Shown here in pieces: positions 9,152 to 17,466 of a stretch of DNA of 64,000 nucleotides. The notes below the pieces were generated by a model, which saw only the letters and a program-made list of their open reading frames with translations, was not told where the DNA came from and ran no database searches. Within the stretch, counting starts at the first letter, position 1; each line of letters starts with the position of its first letter. Origin of the DNA: an uncultured Desulfobacteraceae bacterium (GTDB lineage: Bacteria; Desulfobacterota; Desulfobacteria; Desulfobacterales; UBA5852); NCBI GenBank assembly GCA_913060875.1, contig CAJXSL010000001.1, positions 1 to 64,000 on the forward strand, given 5' to 3'. The translations under genes were made by a program, and so were the position numbers.

Positions 9152-10303
9152 ATGCGGTTTTTGTCATTTAAAGCCTTGCTGGTGCTGGTGGTTCTGCCAC
9201 CCATCGTGTACGTTGCCGCCCTCCAGGGGATGGAACGGGTGTTGGCGCGCCATTACCTGGTGGAGATTGAAAAACAAGTTCCCGGCGATCCCCAGGCGCT
9301 GTTGGCGGGACGTATGCGCCTGGCCGATCATGTCGAAGGGGCCGTTTCAGATTTACTGGCGGATGCCATATTTAGAAATCACGGGGTAGCGTTGACCGTG
9401 ATGATTCGGACCCGGGCGGGGCACTGGCTTTACCCGCCGGCCTACCGTGAAACGTTCGACACGACATCCGGCAGCGATCCAATCCGCATCGCCAGCGATA
9501 ATTTCGCCCTGCTCAATGAGGGGCTGGACGTTTCCCTGGATGTTAAGATTGGCCATAATACACTGGTGGCCAACTGTCTGCTTGGTGCCTCCATTTTGAT
9601 GGCCCTGGCCGGTCTGGCCGCTGTCTACCGACGGGGCGCCCGTCAATACGCAGCCGAGGAGGCCCGGCGGGAAAGCGAACAGGACCATTTAAGGGCGCGT
9701 GAACAACAGCAGAAGGCGGCGCTCGAGGCGCTGGAAGAGCAGCGGGATGATCTGACGGGTGAAATCGAAACCATTCAGGGCGAGCTTAAGGCCGTCCGGG
9801 AAAAGGCTGACCGTAATGAAGCCGATTTATTCGATGAGGTCGAAGCCCTGGAACAGAAGCTCAAGTACAATCTGAGCCAGCAGGATCGTCAGCAGGGCCG
9901 CATCCGAGAGTTGGAGGATCAATTGGCCCAGTTGGCAAAGGAGCGCGAAGCGCTTAGCCAGCAGCAAAATAAAGCCACCGGAGGGTTGCGCAAGCGATTG
10001 GAGACCTTGTATAAAAATACAGCCTTTACCCATCGGGCGCTTGCAGGCTTGGCGGAACTGCCGGAATCCATGCAGATCAAGGCGGAAGAAGTCATCCATC
10101 AGTTGAACGCCAACGCGGATGACGTACCCATCAAACGAAAACTGTTCCGTGGCAAGGGCAAGGAAACCGTATTTGAAATCGTGTTTGCCCGCAAAGGCCG
10201 GCTGTATTTCCGGCGGACCAAGGCCCGCAAAGTTGACGTTTTGGCGGTTGGCACTAAAAATACCCAGGAGAAGGACCTGGTTTATCTCGATCGACGCTTA
10301 TAA
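9152..10303 (+). CDS. Membrane-anchored coiled-coil protein with RelE-like C-terminal region
   Basis: 383 residues, 9 bases after the TPR gene. A signal anchor lies at about residues 7-25 and a second membrane segment at about 128-153, with a periplasmic loop between. A long charged coiled coil follows (about 165-275, Glu/Gln/Arg-rich heptads). The last 90 residues read ETVFEIVF, RLYFRR, VLAVGTKNTQEKDLVYL, a pattern reminiscent of RelE/HigB-fold proteins, here cytoplasmic and tethered. I do not recognise the full-length family. The position between a TPR lipoprotein and an ExeA-type ATPase suggests a structural link between cytoplasm and envelope. The RelE resemblance is from pattern only. 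Confidence 0.7.
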   Translation: MRFLSFKALLVLVVLPPIVYVAALQGMERVLARHYLVEIEKQVPGDPQALLAGRMRLADHVEGAVSDLLADAIFRNHGVALTVMIRTRAGHWLYPPAYRETFDTTSGSDPIRIASDNFALLNEGLDVSLDVKIGHNTLVANCLLGASILMALAGLAAVYRRGARQYAAEEARRESEQDHLRAREQQQKAALEALEEQRDDLTGEIETIQGELKAVREKADRNEADLFDEVEALEQKLKYNLSQQDRQQGRIRELEDQLAQLAKEREALSQQQNKATGGLRKRLETLYKNTAFTHRALAGLAELPESMQIKAEEVIHQLNANADDVPIKRKLFRGKGKETVFEIVFARKGRLYFRRTKARKVDVLAVGTKNTQEKDLVYLDRRL

Positions 10304-10359
10304 ATTCGGTTTGATTAAGCCGTTTGGGCGTACGATTCAGCGAGGACGAACGACCTACT

Positions 10360-12069
10360 ATGTATCTCGAACATTACAATTTAAAGGTCAAGCCTTTCCA
10401 GATCAGTGCGGATCCGCGTTTTCTGTGGCTGGGCAGCAAGCATAAGGAAGCGCTGGCCATTCTTAAATACGGGATTTTCGACAATCGGGGTTTTCTGCTG
10501 CTTTCCGGGGATGTCGGCACGGGCAAAACCACCCTTATTCACGCTTTGACCCGTGAAATCGGCGACGACACGGTGGTGGCCACGGTTCCGGATCCCGGTC
10601 TGGAACTGATGGACTTCTACCGGTATATTGCCCGGTCTTTTGCGATCAAGACGCCCTTTGAAACCAAAGAGCAGTTTCTTGAAGTGTTCGAAACCTTTTT
10701 ATTGCGCAACGAATCGCAGAAGAAAAAAGTTCTTTTGATCATCGACGAAGCCCAGCGCCTGACATCCGCCTTGCTGGAAGAAATCCGGCTGCTGTCCAAT
10801 ATCGAAAAAGACTATACCAAGTTGCTGAATATCTTTTTCGTGGGGCAGAATGAATTCAACGACATCATTCTCAAGCAGAAGAACCGCCCCCTGCGTCAAC
10901 GGATCACCATCAACTACAACATCGATCCTTTGGAGCAGCACGAGGTCATGGAATACATCAACTTCCGTCTCGGGGTGGCGGGGTGCAAAGACCCCTTGTT
11001 CACCGGTGACGCCGTTCGGGAGGTATTCGCATTTTCCGATGGTTATCCGCGCCTTATCAATATTGTCTGCGATCATGCCCTGCTGACGGGTTTTGTGCAG
11101 GGTGTCGCCCGCATTACCGGGAGCATCGTGAGCGAGTGTGCCGAGGAGTTGCATATCCGGTCCGTGACACCCGTACCGGCGCCGCCGCCGATGGAACCGG
11201 CGCCCCTGCCAACGCCGGCCCCGGTGGTTTACCCCGCGCCTTCAGCCGAATCCGAGAAAGACACCGGCTTGTCCGCCGCCCAGACCATGCTGGTCGTTAT
11301 TATCGGTATTTTGTGTTTTGTGGCCGGATTGCTGGTTTTCTCCCTGCGCAACCGACCGCCTGAATCCGAAGCCGTTGCAACGGTGCCCCCTGCCGAGGAA
11401 GCGCCCCGGACAGAATCCAGCGCGGGAGGGTCCTCACCGCCCCTGTCCGCCGCCGTGCGTGTTCCGGTCAACATCCCAGAAGCCGAAGCCCTTGTCTCCA
11501 AGGCACCAGAAGAGGAAGCCGTACAACCCGAGGACGCTGTCGTTGCAGCGCCGCAAGAGGAACCCGAAGCGAATGCGGCGGCCGCTTCGCCTCCTGGGGC
11601 GGCCAACGATCCGGCTTCCATCGCTGAATCGTCATCGGAACAGGGGCTCCCGCCGCCCGCTGAACCGGCAACGGCCGACCAGGCTCCCTTGTGGGATGAC
11701 CTGCTCGCGGCTGACGAAGCGCCGATGGTGAATTTCAAGCTGGATTCCAACGAACTGACCCGGGAAGACATGCAGGAACTCGACCGTATTGCGGCGTTCC
11801 TGAACACCCGCCGTGATATTCTGGCCAAGGTAACGGGCTACACCGACGCCGTGGGCAATCTGCGCTACAATCTTAAAGTGTCCGAGTTTCGGGCCAACAT
11901 CGTCAAAACCTACCTCGTCGGCAAGGGGGTGGCGGCCGAGCGGATCGAATCCCTGGGCAAGGGGCCGGCTAACCCGATTGATTCCAACGACACCCTCGAG
12001 GGCCGCCGCCGAAACCGTCGGGTTGAAATTGCGTTTCAGACCGCATCGGCCGTTTCCCTACCGGATTGA
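10360..12069 (+). CDS. ExeA/MshM-type AAA ATPase fused to an OmpA peptidoglycan-binding domain
   Basis: 569 residues from ATG 10360, the standard MYLEHYNLKVKPFQI opening of this family; an earlier TTG at 10324 is less likely. Residues 1-260 form the AAA_22 ATPase with Walker A GDVGTGKTT (about 51) and Walker B VLLIIDEAQ (about 125). A Pro/Ala linker, a single membrane helix (about 308-329) and a long acidic Ala/Pro/Glu-rich periplasmic stretch follow. Residues 456-565 are an OmpA C-terminal domain with GYTDAVGN and the conserved NxxLxxxRA and GRRxNRRVEI elements. ExeA helps assemble secretin through the cell wall and usually ends in a PG_binding_1 domain; here OmpA takes that place. ATP-driven remodelling next to peptidoglycan is inferred. 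Confidence 0.88.
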   Translation: MYLEHYNLKVKPFQISADPRFLWLGSKHKEALAILKYGIFDNRGFLLLSGDVGTGKTTLIHALTREIGDDTVVATVPDPGLELMDFYRYIARSFAIKTPFETKEQFLEVFETFLLRNESQKKKVLLIIDEAQRLTSALLEEIRLLSNIEKDYTKLLNIFFVGQNEFNDIILKQKNRPLRQRITINYNIDPLEQHEVMEYINFRLGVAGCKDPLFTGDAVREVFAFSDGYPRLINIVCDHALLTGFVQGVARITGSIVSECAEELHIRSVTPVPAPPPMEPAPLPTPAPVVYPAPSAESEKDTGLSAAQTMLVVIIGILCFVAGLLVFSLRNRPPESEAVATVPPAEEAPRTESSAGGSSPPLSAAVRVPVNIPEAEALVSKAPEEEAVQPEDAVVAAPQEEPEANAAAASPPGAANDPASIAESSSEQGLPPPAEPATADQAPLWDDLLAADEAPMVNFKLDSNELTREDMQELDRIAAFLNTRRDILAKVTGYTDAVGNLRYNLKVSEFRANIVKTYLVGKGVAAERIESLGKGPANPIDSNDTLEGRRRNRRVEIAFQTASAVSLPD

Positions 12070-13986
12070 TTGAGATCAATGGGATCACGTAAGAAATTCA
12101 AGACGGATTACATGGTGCTCTCCGGGTTGCTGGTGGCCACCATCTTCTGGCTCATCGATTCCATCCTGCATATTTTTTTCTTCAACGAATTCGATATTGT
12201 CCTGCAGCTCATCGGTCCGAATCAGTACAATATTTCCATTCGGCTGATTGTTCTTTGTCTTTTTGTGCTTTTCGGTTCCCACGCGCAGTATACGATCAAT
12301 GCCCGCAAGAAAGCTGAACAGGAACTGGTGGAGTATAAAAATTCACTGGAGGAGGCGGTGCGCCAGGGAACCTGCCAGCTTCAGGAAATGAACGAGCAGA
12401 TGCGCCAGGAAATCAACGAGCGCAAACGGATGGAGGCCGTCGTCCGGGAATCCGAGGAAAAGTACCGCCTGCTGGTGGAGAACGCCAACGAGGCCATTTT
12501 TATCCTCCAGGCCGACCAGATCAAATTCACCAACCCCAAGGCCGACGAAATCATGACCCGCTTGTCCGTGGACCCGGCCCAAACGGATTTAACCGGTCTC
12601 ATCCATCCCCAGGAGCGGGAAAAGGTGGTCGAATGGTACCAGCGTCGCCTGAAGGGCATGGAACTGCCCTATTCCTTTATGTTCCGCCTGGAGGGCGACC
12701 GTGCGGTTTCCATCTGGGTCGAACTCAACTCGATTCTGATCAAGCTCAACGGAAAGCCGGCCACGCTGAATTTTATGCGGGATGTGACCCTGCAGAAAAA
12801 ACTCGAGGAGCAGTTTTACCAATCCCAGAAAATGGAGTCCATCGGCACGCTTGCCGGCGGCATCGCCCATGATTTCAATAACCTTTTGATGGGCATCCAG
12901 GGCAATGTGAGCGTTATGAATCTTGAAGTGGATTCTGAAGATCCCTTACAGGAAAGTATCCAGAGCATTGCCCGTTGCGTGAAAAGCGGCTCTCAGCTGA
13001 CCAACCAGTTATTGGCGTTTGCGCGCGGGGGCAAATACATCGTGACCCCCAGCAATCTGAATACCATCGTTCATAAAACGGTGGAGATATTCGGCCGGAC
13101 CAAAAAAGAGATTGACCTTCACCCGGTGTTTGCCAAAGACATCTGGCCCGTGGAAGTGGATCCCAGCCAGATCGAACAGGTGCTCATGAATCTTTATGTC
13201 AATGCCTGGCAGGCCATGCCTGAAGGCGGAGATCTTTATATCGATCTTGAAAACGTCCAACTGGACGAGCATTACGCCCGGATCAAACCCTTCAACGTGC
13301 GGCCCGGCCGATTTGTAAAACTGTCGGTTACCGATACCGGCGTGGGGATGACGCCTGAAACCCAGAAGCGCATTTTTGAACCCTTTTTCTCCACCAAGGA
13401 AAAAGGCATGGGCACGGGGCTTGGTCTGGCGTCGGCCTACGGCATCATCAAGAACCACAACGGTTTTATCAACTGCTACAGCGAGCTCGGGCATGGTACC
13501 ACCTTCAACGTCTATTTCCCGGTGTGCGAAGAGGATTATCCAACGGAAGAGGGGGCGCGTGACGGAGAACTGGTCGAGGGGGTTCCCGGAGGAGATGAGA
13601 CCATCCTTTTTGTGGACGACGATGAAGAAATCATCAGTGTGGGGCGTAAAATTCTGGCCAGCCTGGGGTACACGGTTCTTGTTGCGGGCGGAGGGCAGTC
13701 TGCCGTCGACTTGTTTGTCGAGCAGCATGAGCGCATCGATCTGGTGATTCTCGATTACGTCATGCCGGGTATGGGGGGGCGGGAGGTTTTCGACGCCCTG
13801 ATACAAATTCAGCCCAATGTCAAAGTCCTGCTTTCCAGCGGCTACAGCAGCACCGACCAGGTGGCGGCCCTGATTGAAAGCGGCTGCCGGGGATTTATCC
13901 AGAAGCCGTACGATACGGTCAAAATGTCCCGCACCATCCGGACCATCCTGGATACGGCACCTGTGAACACTGCCGAGCACAACTGA
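12070..13986 (+). CDS. Hybrid sensor histidine kinase with C-terminal receiver
   Basis: 638 residues from TTG 12070, directly after the preceding stop; ATG 12079 is an alternative. Two membrane helices (about 15-38 and 55-72) enclose a very short periplasmic loop. A coiled segment, a PAS domain (about 120-235) and a HisKA domain with GGIAHDFNN (His 267) come next. The HATPase domain has the N box NLYVNAWQAMP, G1 DTGVGM and G2 GTGLGL. The receiver domain carries VDDDEE and the phospho-acceptor Asp 562 in LDYVMPG. No DNA-binding output is present, so it must pass phosphate on or act through protein contacts. Its tight linkage to the TPR/ExeA-OmpA genes suggests it senses or controls that assembly. 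Confidence 0.92.
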   Translation: MRSMGSRKKFKTDYMVLSGLLVATIFWLIDSILHIFFFNEFDIVLQLIGPNQYNISIRLIVLCLFVLFGSHAQYTINARKKAEQELVEYKNSLEEAVRQGTCQLQEMNEQMRQEINERKRMEAVVRESEEKYRLLVENANEAIFILQADQIKFTNPKADEIMTRLSVDPAQTDLTGLIHPQEREKVVEWYQRRLKGMELPYSFMFRLEGDRAVSIWVELNSILIKLNGKPATLNFMRDVTLQKKLEEQFYQSQKMESIGTLAGGIAHDFNNLLMGIQGNVSVMNLEVDSEDPLQESIQSIARCVKSGSQLTNQLLAFARGGKYIVTPSNLNTIVHKTVEIFGRTKKEIDLHPVFAKDIWPVEVDPSQIEQVLMNLYVNAWQAMPEGGDLYIDLENVQLDEHYARIKPFNVRPGRFVKLSVTDTGVGMTPETQKRIFEPFFSTKEKGMGTGLGLASAYGIIKNHNGFINCYSELGHGTTFNVYFPVCEEDYPTEEGARDGELVEGVPGGDETILFVDDDEEIISVGRKILASLGYTVLVAGGGQSAVDLFVEQHERIDLVILDYVMPGMGGREVFDALIQIQPNVKVLLSSGYSSTDQVAALIESGCRGFIQKPYDTVKMSRTIRTILDTAPVNTAEHN

Positions 13987-14009
13987 CTTCGGAGCGGACC
14001 TATTTCATC

Positions 14010-14648
14010 ATGCGAATCTATGCAGCCGCCGACCTCCATGGAAAACTACGCTATATCCCCGTTATCGAAGAGGGCATCCAGCAAAGCCGTGCCGATGCTG
14101 TCGTGCTGGCCGGTGACGTTCTCAATTATCGCGGCGGACGCCCGCTTCTGGCCTTTCTGGATGCCCTGCCGGTACCGGTATTCATGGTGCGCGGCAACAG
14201 TGACCCGGCGCATCTGGAGCGGTGGGCGGCGGGCAGCCGGAACGTTTGCTCACTCCATCTGAACCCTGCGGCCTGCCATGGTGTCGAACTGGTCGGGGTC
14301 AGCGGGACCCTGCCGTTGCCGTTCCATTCCCGTGCCGGATGGCATGAGCCGCGCATGCTTCGCCAACTTACCCCCCTGCTGCATTCCCGTTCCATTCTTG
14401 TGGCCCACCCGCCACCCTACGGCTGTTGCGACCAGGTCATGGGGCGCTTTCACGCCGGCAGCCGGGGGATCTCCCGGATGATTCGGGAAACCCGGCCGGC
14501 CGTCATGATTTGCGGCCACATTCACGAGGCCTCGGGGGTGGGGCGCGCCGGAAATACCCTGGTGGTCAATTGCGCCCTGGGGCCGAACCGCCGGGGCGCA
14601 ATGGTTGTGATAGCGGACGGGCAGGCACCTGCCGTCGACATGCTTTGA
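14010..14648 (+). CDS. Calcineurin-type metallophosphoesterase
   Basis: A 212-residue protein with the full metallophosphatase motif set: AADLHG (D-x-H) at residue 6, VLAGDVLNYRGG (GD), RGNSDP (GNxD), VAHPPP, and CGHIHEASG (GHxH). The family hydrolyses phosphoesters at a dinuclear metal site; substrates range from phosphodiesters to phosphoproteins. It follows the histidine kinase by 23 bases and is probably the last gene of the run. No signal peptide is visible. The real substrate is unknown. Confidence 0.85.
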   Translation: MRIYAAADLHGKLRYIPVIEEGIQQSRADAVVLAGDVLNYRGGRPLLAFLDALPVPVFMVRGNSDPAHLERWAAGSRNVCSLHLNPAACHGVELVGVSGTLPLPFHSRAGWHEPRMLRQLTPLLHSRSILVAHPPPYGCCDQVMGRFHAGSRGISRMIRETRPAVMICGHIHEASGVGRAGNTLVVNCALGPNRRGAMVVIADGQAPAVDML

Positions 14649-14740
14649 GTCTTACGGATCATTTCTCCCTTTATTGTTGGCAAACCACGTCAACCTATAA
14701 AAAATTCAGCAACTTAAGTTTATCTGATGTTAAAACGTGC

Positions 14741-14768
14741 TTGACACCAGAAGGGCGTTTCATACATT
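14741..14768 (+). promoter_or_regulatory. Predicted sigma-70-type promoter of the RND efflux operon
   Basis: TTGACA at 14741-14746 is followed after 16 bases by TACATT at 14763-14768. A perfect 10-bp palindrome AACTTAAGTT sits upstream at 14711-14720 and could bind a regulator. No regulator gene adjoins the operon. Confidence 0.5.
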
Positions 14769-14820
14769 TGTTAAAATTTACCATTTAGCCGTCTAAATGC
14801 GACCCCGGGAGATTGACAGG

Positions 14821-16260
14821 ATGAGATATGCTTTCGGCCTTATCGGATACTGCATTGCGGTGGTGCCCGCGCTGACTGGCTGTCTGAACCTGGGTCCCGA
14901 GTATTCTCGCCCGGAGGTTGTTGCTCCTCTCCCTGCCAACTACCAACAGGCCTTGGAACCCGGCGTTCAGCTTGCCTACGACGATCGATGGTGGCTGGTT
15001 TTCGAAGATCCGGAACTGAATCAGTTTATGGAGAAGGTTCTGGCCCACAATTGGGACATCGCCCGAACGGCGGCCCGCATCCTGGAACTGCGGGCCCTGG
15101 CCGGTCAGGCTCGGGCGGATCGATTTCCGCAAATCGACATCGACTGGCAGAACCGCAAGGATGTTCGCAAGGTGCCTTCGTCGGTCGGCGGATCCAATCG
15201 TGAGCGCCAAACAACCAGCACCTATGACCTGGCCCTGCCGTTGTTTTTCGAGGTGGATCTCTGGGGGCGTCTGGCGCGTGCTGAAGAGGCGCTGCGGGCG
15301 GATTTGCTCAGCGCCGAAGAAAACCGACGGGTGGTGGCCCAGACGGTGGTGGCGGAAGCCCTGGCCCTTTACTTTGAAATCGAGTCCATCGAACGGGGTC
15401 TTGCCATTTCCTACCAACTGATCGACAATTTCAAGCGTAATCTTCGTCTGGTACGCCGACGTTACGAACGGGGTTTGGCATCCGCACTGGATTTGCGCCA
15501 GGCGCGTCGCATTCTGGCGGAATCCGAGGCTGCGATTCCCAATCTTCGTCGGGATCTGGGCACCCGGCAGCACCGCCTGGCCATTCTGATGGGTCAGTAT
15601 CCTCTGGCCCGTCCTCCCCGGACTCATCCGGACGACTATTACCAGCGTCTGCCGGAAGTGCCGCCGGGGCTGCCTTCGGACCTCCTTTTGCGGCGCCCGG
15701 ATATCCGTGCGGCTGAAGCGCGTCTGGTGGGTCTGAACGCCAGGGTGGCCGAGGCTTTGGCCAGCCGCTTTCCGCGGATTACCCTGACGGGCAGTTTCGG
15801 ATACCAGAGCAGCCATCTGGACCAGCTGCTGCGCTCGGATAGCGAACTGTGGTCGTTCGCCAACGGGATCTCCCAGCCGATTTTCGATGCCGGACGGCTG
15901 GCCGAGGGCCAGCGGGCGGCCGAAGCCCGCTACCGCCAGGGGGTTGCCGACTATGCCCAGACCGTCCTGAATGCATTCGGGGACGTGGAGGACGCCCTGC
16001 TGACCCGGCGGGAACAACTGGCCCGCCGTAGCCGGGTGGTCACCTTTCTCGATGAGGCCCGCCAGACCCAGATAGTTGCGGAAAAACGTTATGTGCGGGG
16101 GCTGACACGCTATCTCGATGTGCTGGATGCCCAGCGGGTGCGTTTCCTGGCCGAACGTGATCTGGTGGAGGCGGACCTGGCGCTTTACATCAACCGCATC
16201 AACCTTTACCTGGCATTGGGAGGTGATTGGGGTGATCCGGGCGATGTAACCGCCGAATGA
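14821..16260 (+). CDS. TolC/OprM-family outer membrane efflux lipoprotein
   Basis: 479 residues if started at ATG 14821, which has GGGAG at 14807-14811; an in-frame ATG at 14797 lacks a ribosome site. The signal peptide ends in the lipobox LTGC and the mature part opens with LGPEYSRPEV, the hallmark of the NodT/OprM family. Two OEP repeats follow, with the duplicated helical hairpins that make the periplasmic tunnel (GLPSDLLLRRPDIRAAEARL is the conserved centre). It forms the outer-membrane duct for the adaptor and pump encoded next. Confidence 0.93.
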   Translation: MRYAFGLIGYCIAVVPALTGCLNLGPEYSRPEVVAPLPANYQQALEPGVQLAYDDRWWLVFEDPELNQFMEKVLAHNWDIARTAARILELRALAGQARADRFPQIDIDWQNRKDVRKVPSSVGGSNRERQTTSTYDLALPLFFEVDLWGRLARAEEALRADLLSAEENRRVVAQTVVAEALALYFEIESIERGLAISYQLIDNFKRNLRLVRRRYERGLASALDLRQARRILAESEAAIPNLRRDLGTRQHRLAILMGQYPLARPPRTHPDDYYQRLPEVPPGLPSDLLLRRPDIRAAEARLVGLNARVAEALASRFPRITLTGSFGYQSSHLDQLLRSDSELWSFANGISQPIFDAGRLAEGQRAAEARYRQGVADYAQTVLNAFGDVEDALLTRREQLARRSRVVTFLDEARQTQIVAEKRYVRGLTRYLDVLDAQRVRFLAERDLVEADLALYINRINLYLALGGDWGDPGDVTAE

Positions 16261-16293
16261 CGAAGACATGAAATCAAGGATATGTGAAGGATA

Positions 16294-17466
16294 ATGCCAT
16301 CTTTAAAGACACGACTTACGCAGCTGGCGATCGCCGTGGTGTTCCTCCTGGGCGGTGTCTGGGGCCTGGTGACCCTCAAGGCGAGCAAAGCGCCCCGTGC
16401 AACCCGCGTACCCGAACCGGCGGCCCCCGTGGTGCAGACCGTAAGCGTTGCACCGGCTCGCCAGCCCATTGTGGTTCAGGGGCAGGGCACGGTGCGCCCC
16501 CTCCAGGAAACCCAGCTTGTGCCCCAGGTGAGCGGCAAGATTATTTTTACATCGGACGCCTTGTTGGCCGGAGGTCTTTTCAGGGAAGGGGATGAACTCC
16601 TGCGGATCGATCCGGTGGACTACGAACTGGCCGTGACCCTGGCCCGGGCCCGGGTTGAGGATGCCGAGGCAGAATATGCCCTGGCCCTGCAGGAATCCGA
16701 GGCGGCGGTCCAGGAGTGGCGGGATCTCAATCCCGATCTGCCTACCCCGGATCTCGTGGCGCGTAAACCCCAGCTTTCGGCGGCCAAAGCCAAACGCGAT
16801 GCCGAGGAAGCCGATTTAAAGATGGCCCGGCTGGACCTGGACCGTACCCGCTTGAAAGCGCCTTTTGACGGCGTGGTCAGTGATAAGCAAGCGGATATCG
16901 GGCAATATGTGACGCCGGGGCAGGCCCTGGCAACGCTCTATGGCACGCGGGCCGCGGAAATCGTGGTCCCTTTGGTCAGCCGCAGCCTGCGCTGGATCGA
17001 CGTTCCGGGTTTTACCGATGGGGATGGCCCGGGATCTCCGGCCACCGTAAGAGCTTTTCTGGCGGGGGCGCTGCGGACCTGGCAGGCCCGCGTGGTGCGG
17101 GCCGAAGGGCGTATCGATGAGAAGACGCGCATGATCAACGTGGTGATCCGTGTCCAACAGCCCTACGCCAAGCGTCCGCCTTTGGCCACCGGGTTGTTCG
17201 TGGATGTGGAAATCCAGGGCCAGACGCTTGAAAATGCGGCTTTGCTGCCCCGGGCGGTGCTTCGCTCTGATAAGGAAGTTTGGATCGTCGATCAGGAAGA
17301 CCGGTTGTTTACCCGACCGGTAAGGGTGGCACATCACACCACGGAAGGGGTTGTCATCGACGATGGGCTTGTGGACGGCGACCGGGTGGTGATTTCCCAG
17401 CTGAAAGCCGTCACCGACGGCATGAAAGTCCGGCCCGTGCCCCCATCCAAGGATGGCCGGCCATGA
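16294..17466 (+). CDS. RND efflux periplasmic adaptor (membrane fusion protein)
   Basis: 390 residues. An N-terminal membrane anchor (about 8-30) precedes the barrel-sandwich half TVRPLQETQLVPQVSGKI, a helical hairpin, the matching second half RTRLKAPFDGVVSDKQADIGQYV, and beta-barrel and membrane-proximal domains. Adaptors bridge the inner-membrane pump to the TolC-type duct. Its last four bases overlap the pump gene start (ATGA), indicating coupled translation. Confidence 0.93.
   Translation: MPSLKTRLTQLAIAVVFLLGGVWGLVTLKASKAPRATRVPEPAAPVVQTVSVAPARQPIVVQGQGTVRPLQETQLVPQVSGKIIFTSDALLAGGLFREGDELLRIDPVDYELAVTLARARVEDAEAEYALALQESEAAVQEWRDLNPDLPTPDLVARKPQLSAAKAKRDAEEADLKMARLDLDRTRLKAPFDGVVSDKQADIGQYVTPGQALATLYGTRAAEIVVPLVSRSLRWIDVPGFTDGDGPGSPATVRAFLAGALRTWQARVVRAEGRIDEKTRMINVVIRVQQPYAKRPPLATGLFVDVEIQGQTLENAALLPRAVLRSDKEVWIVDQEDRLFTRPVRVAHHTTEGVVIDDGLVDGDRVVISQLKAVTDGMKVRPVPPSKDGRP

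Noticed and set aside
14785-16269. 494-residue minus-strand ORF
   Set aside because: Antisense over the entire TolC-type gene, which has lipobox and family motifs; no ribosome site.
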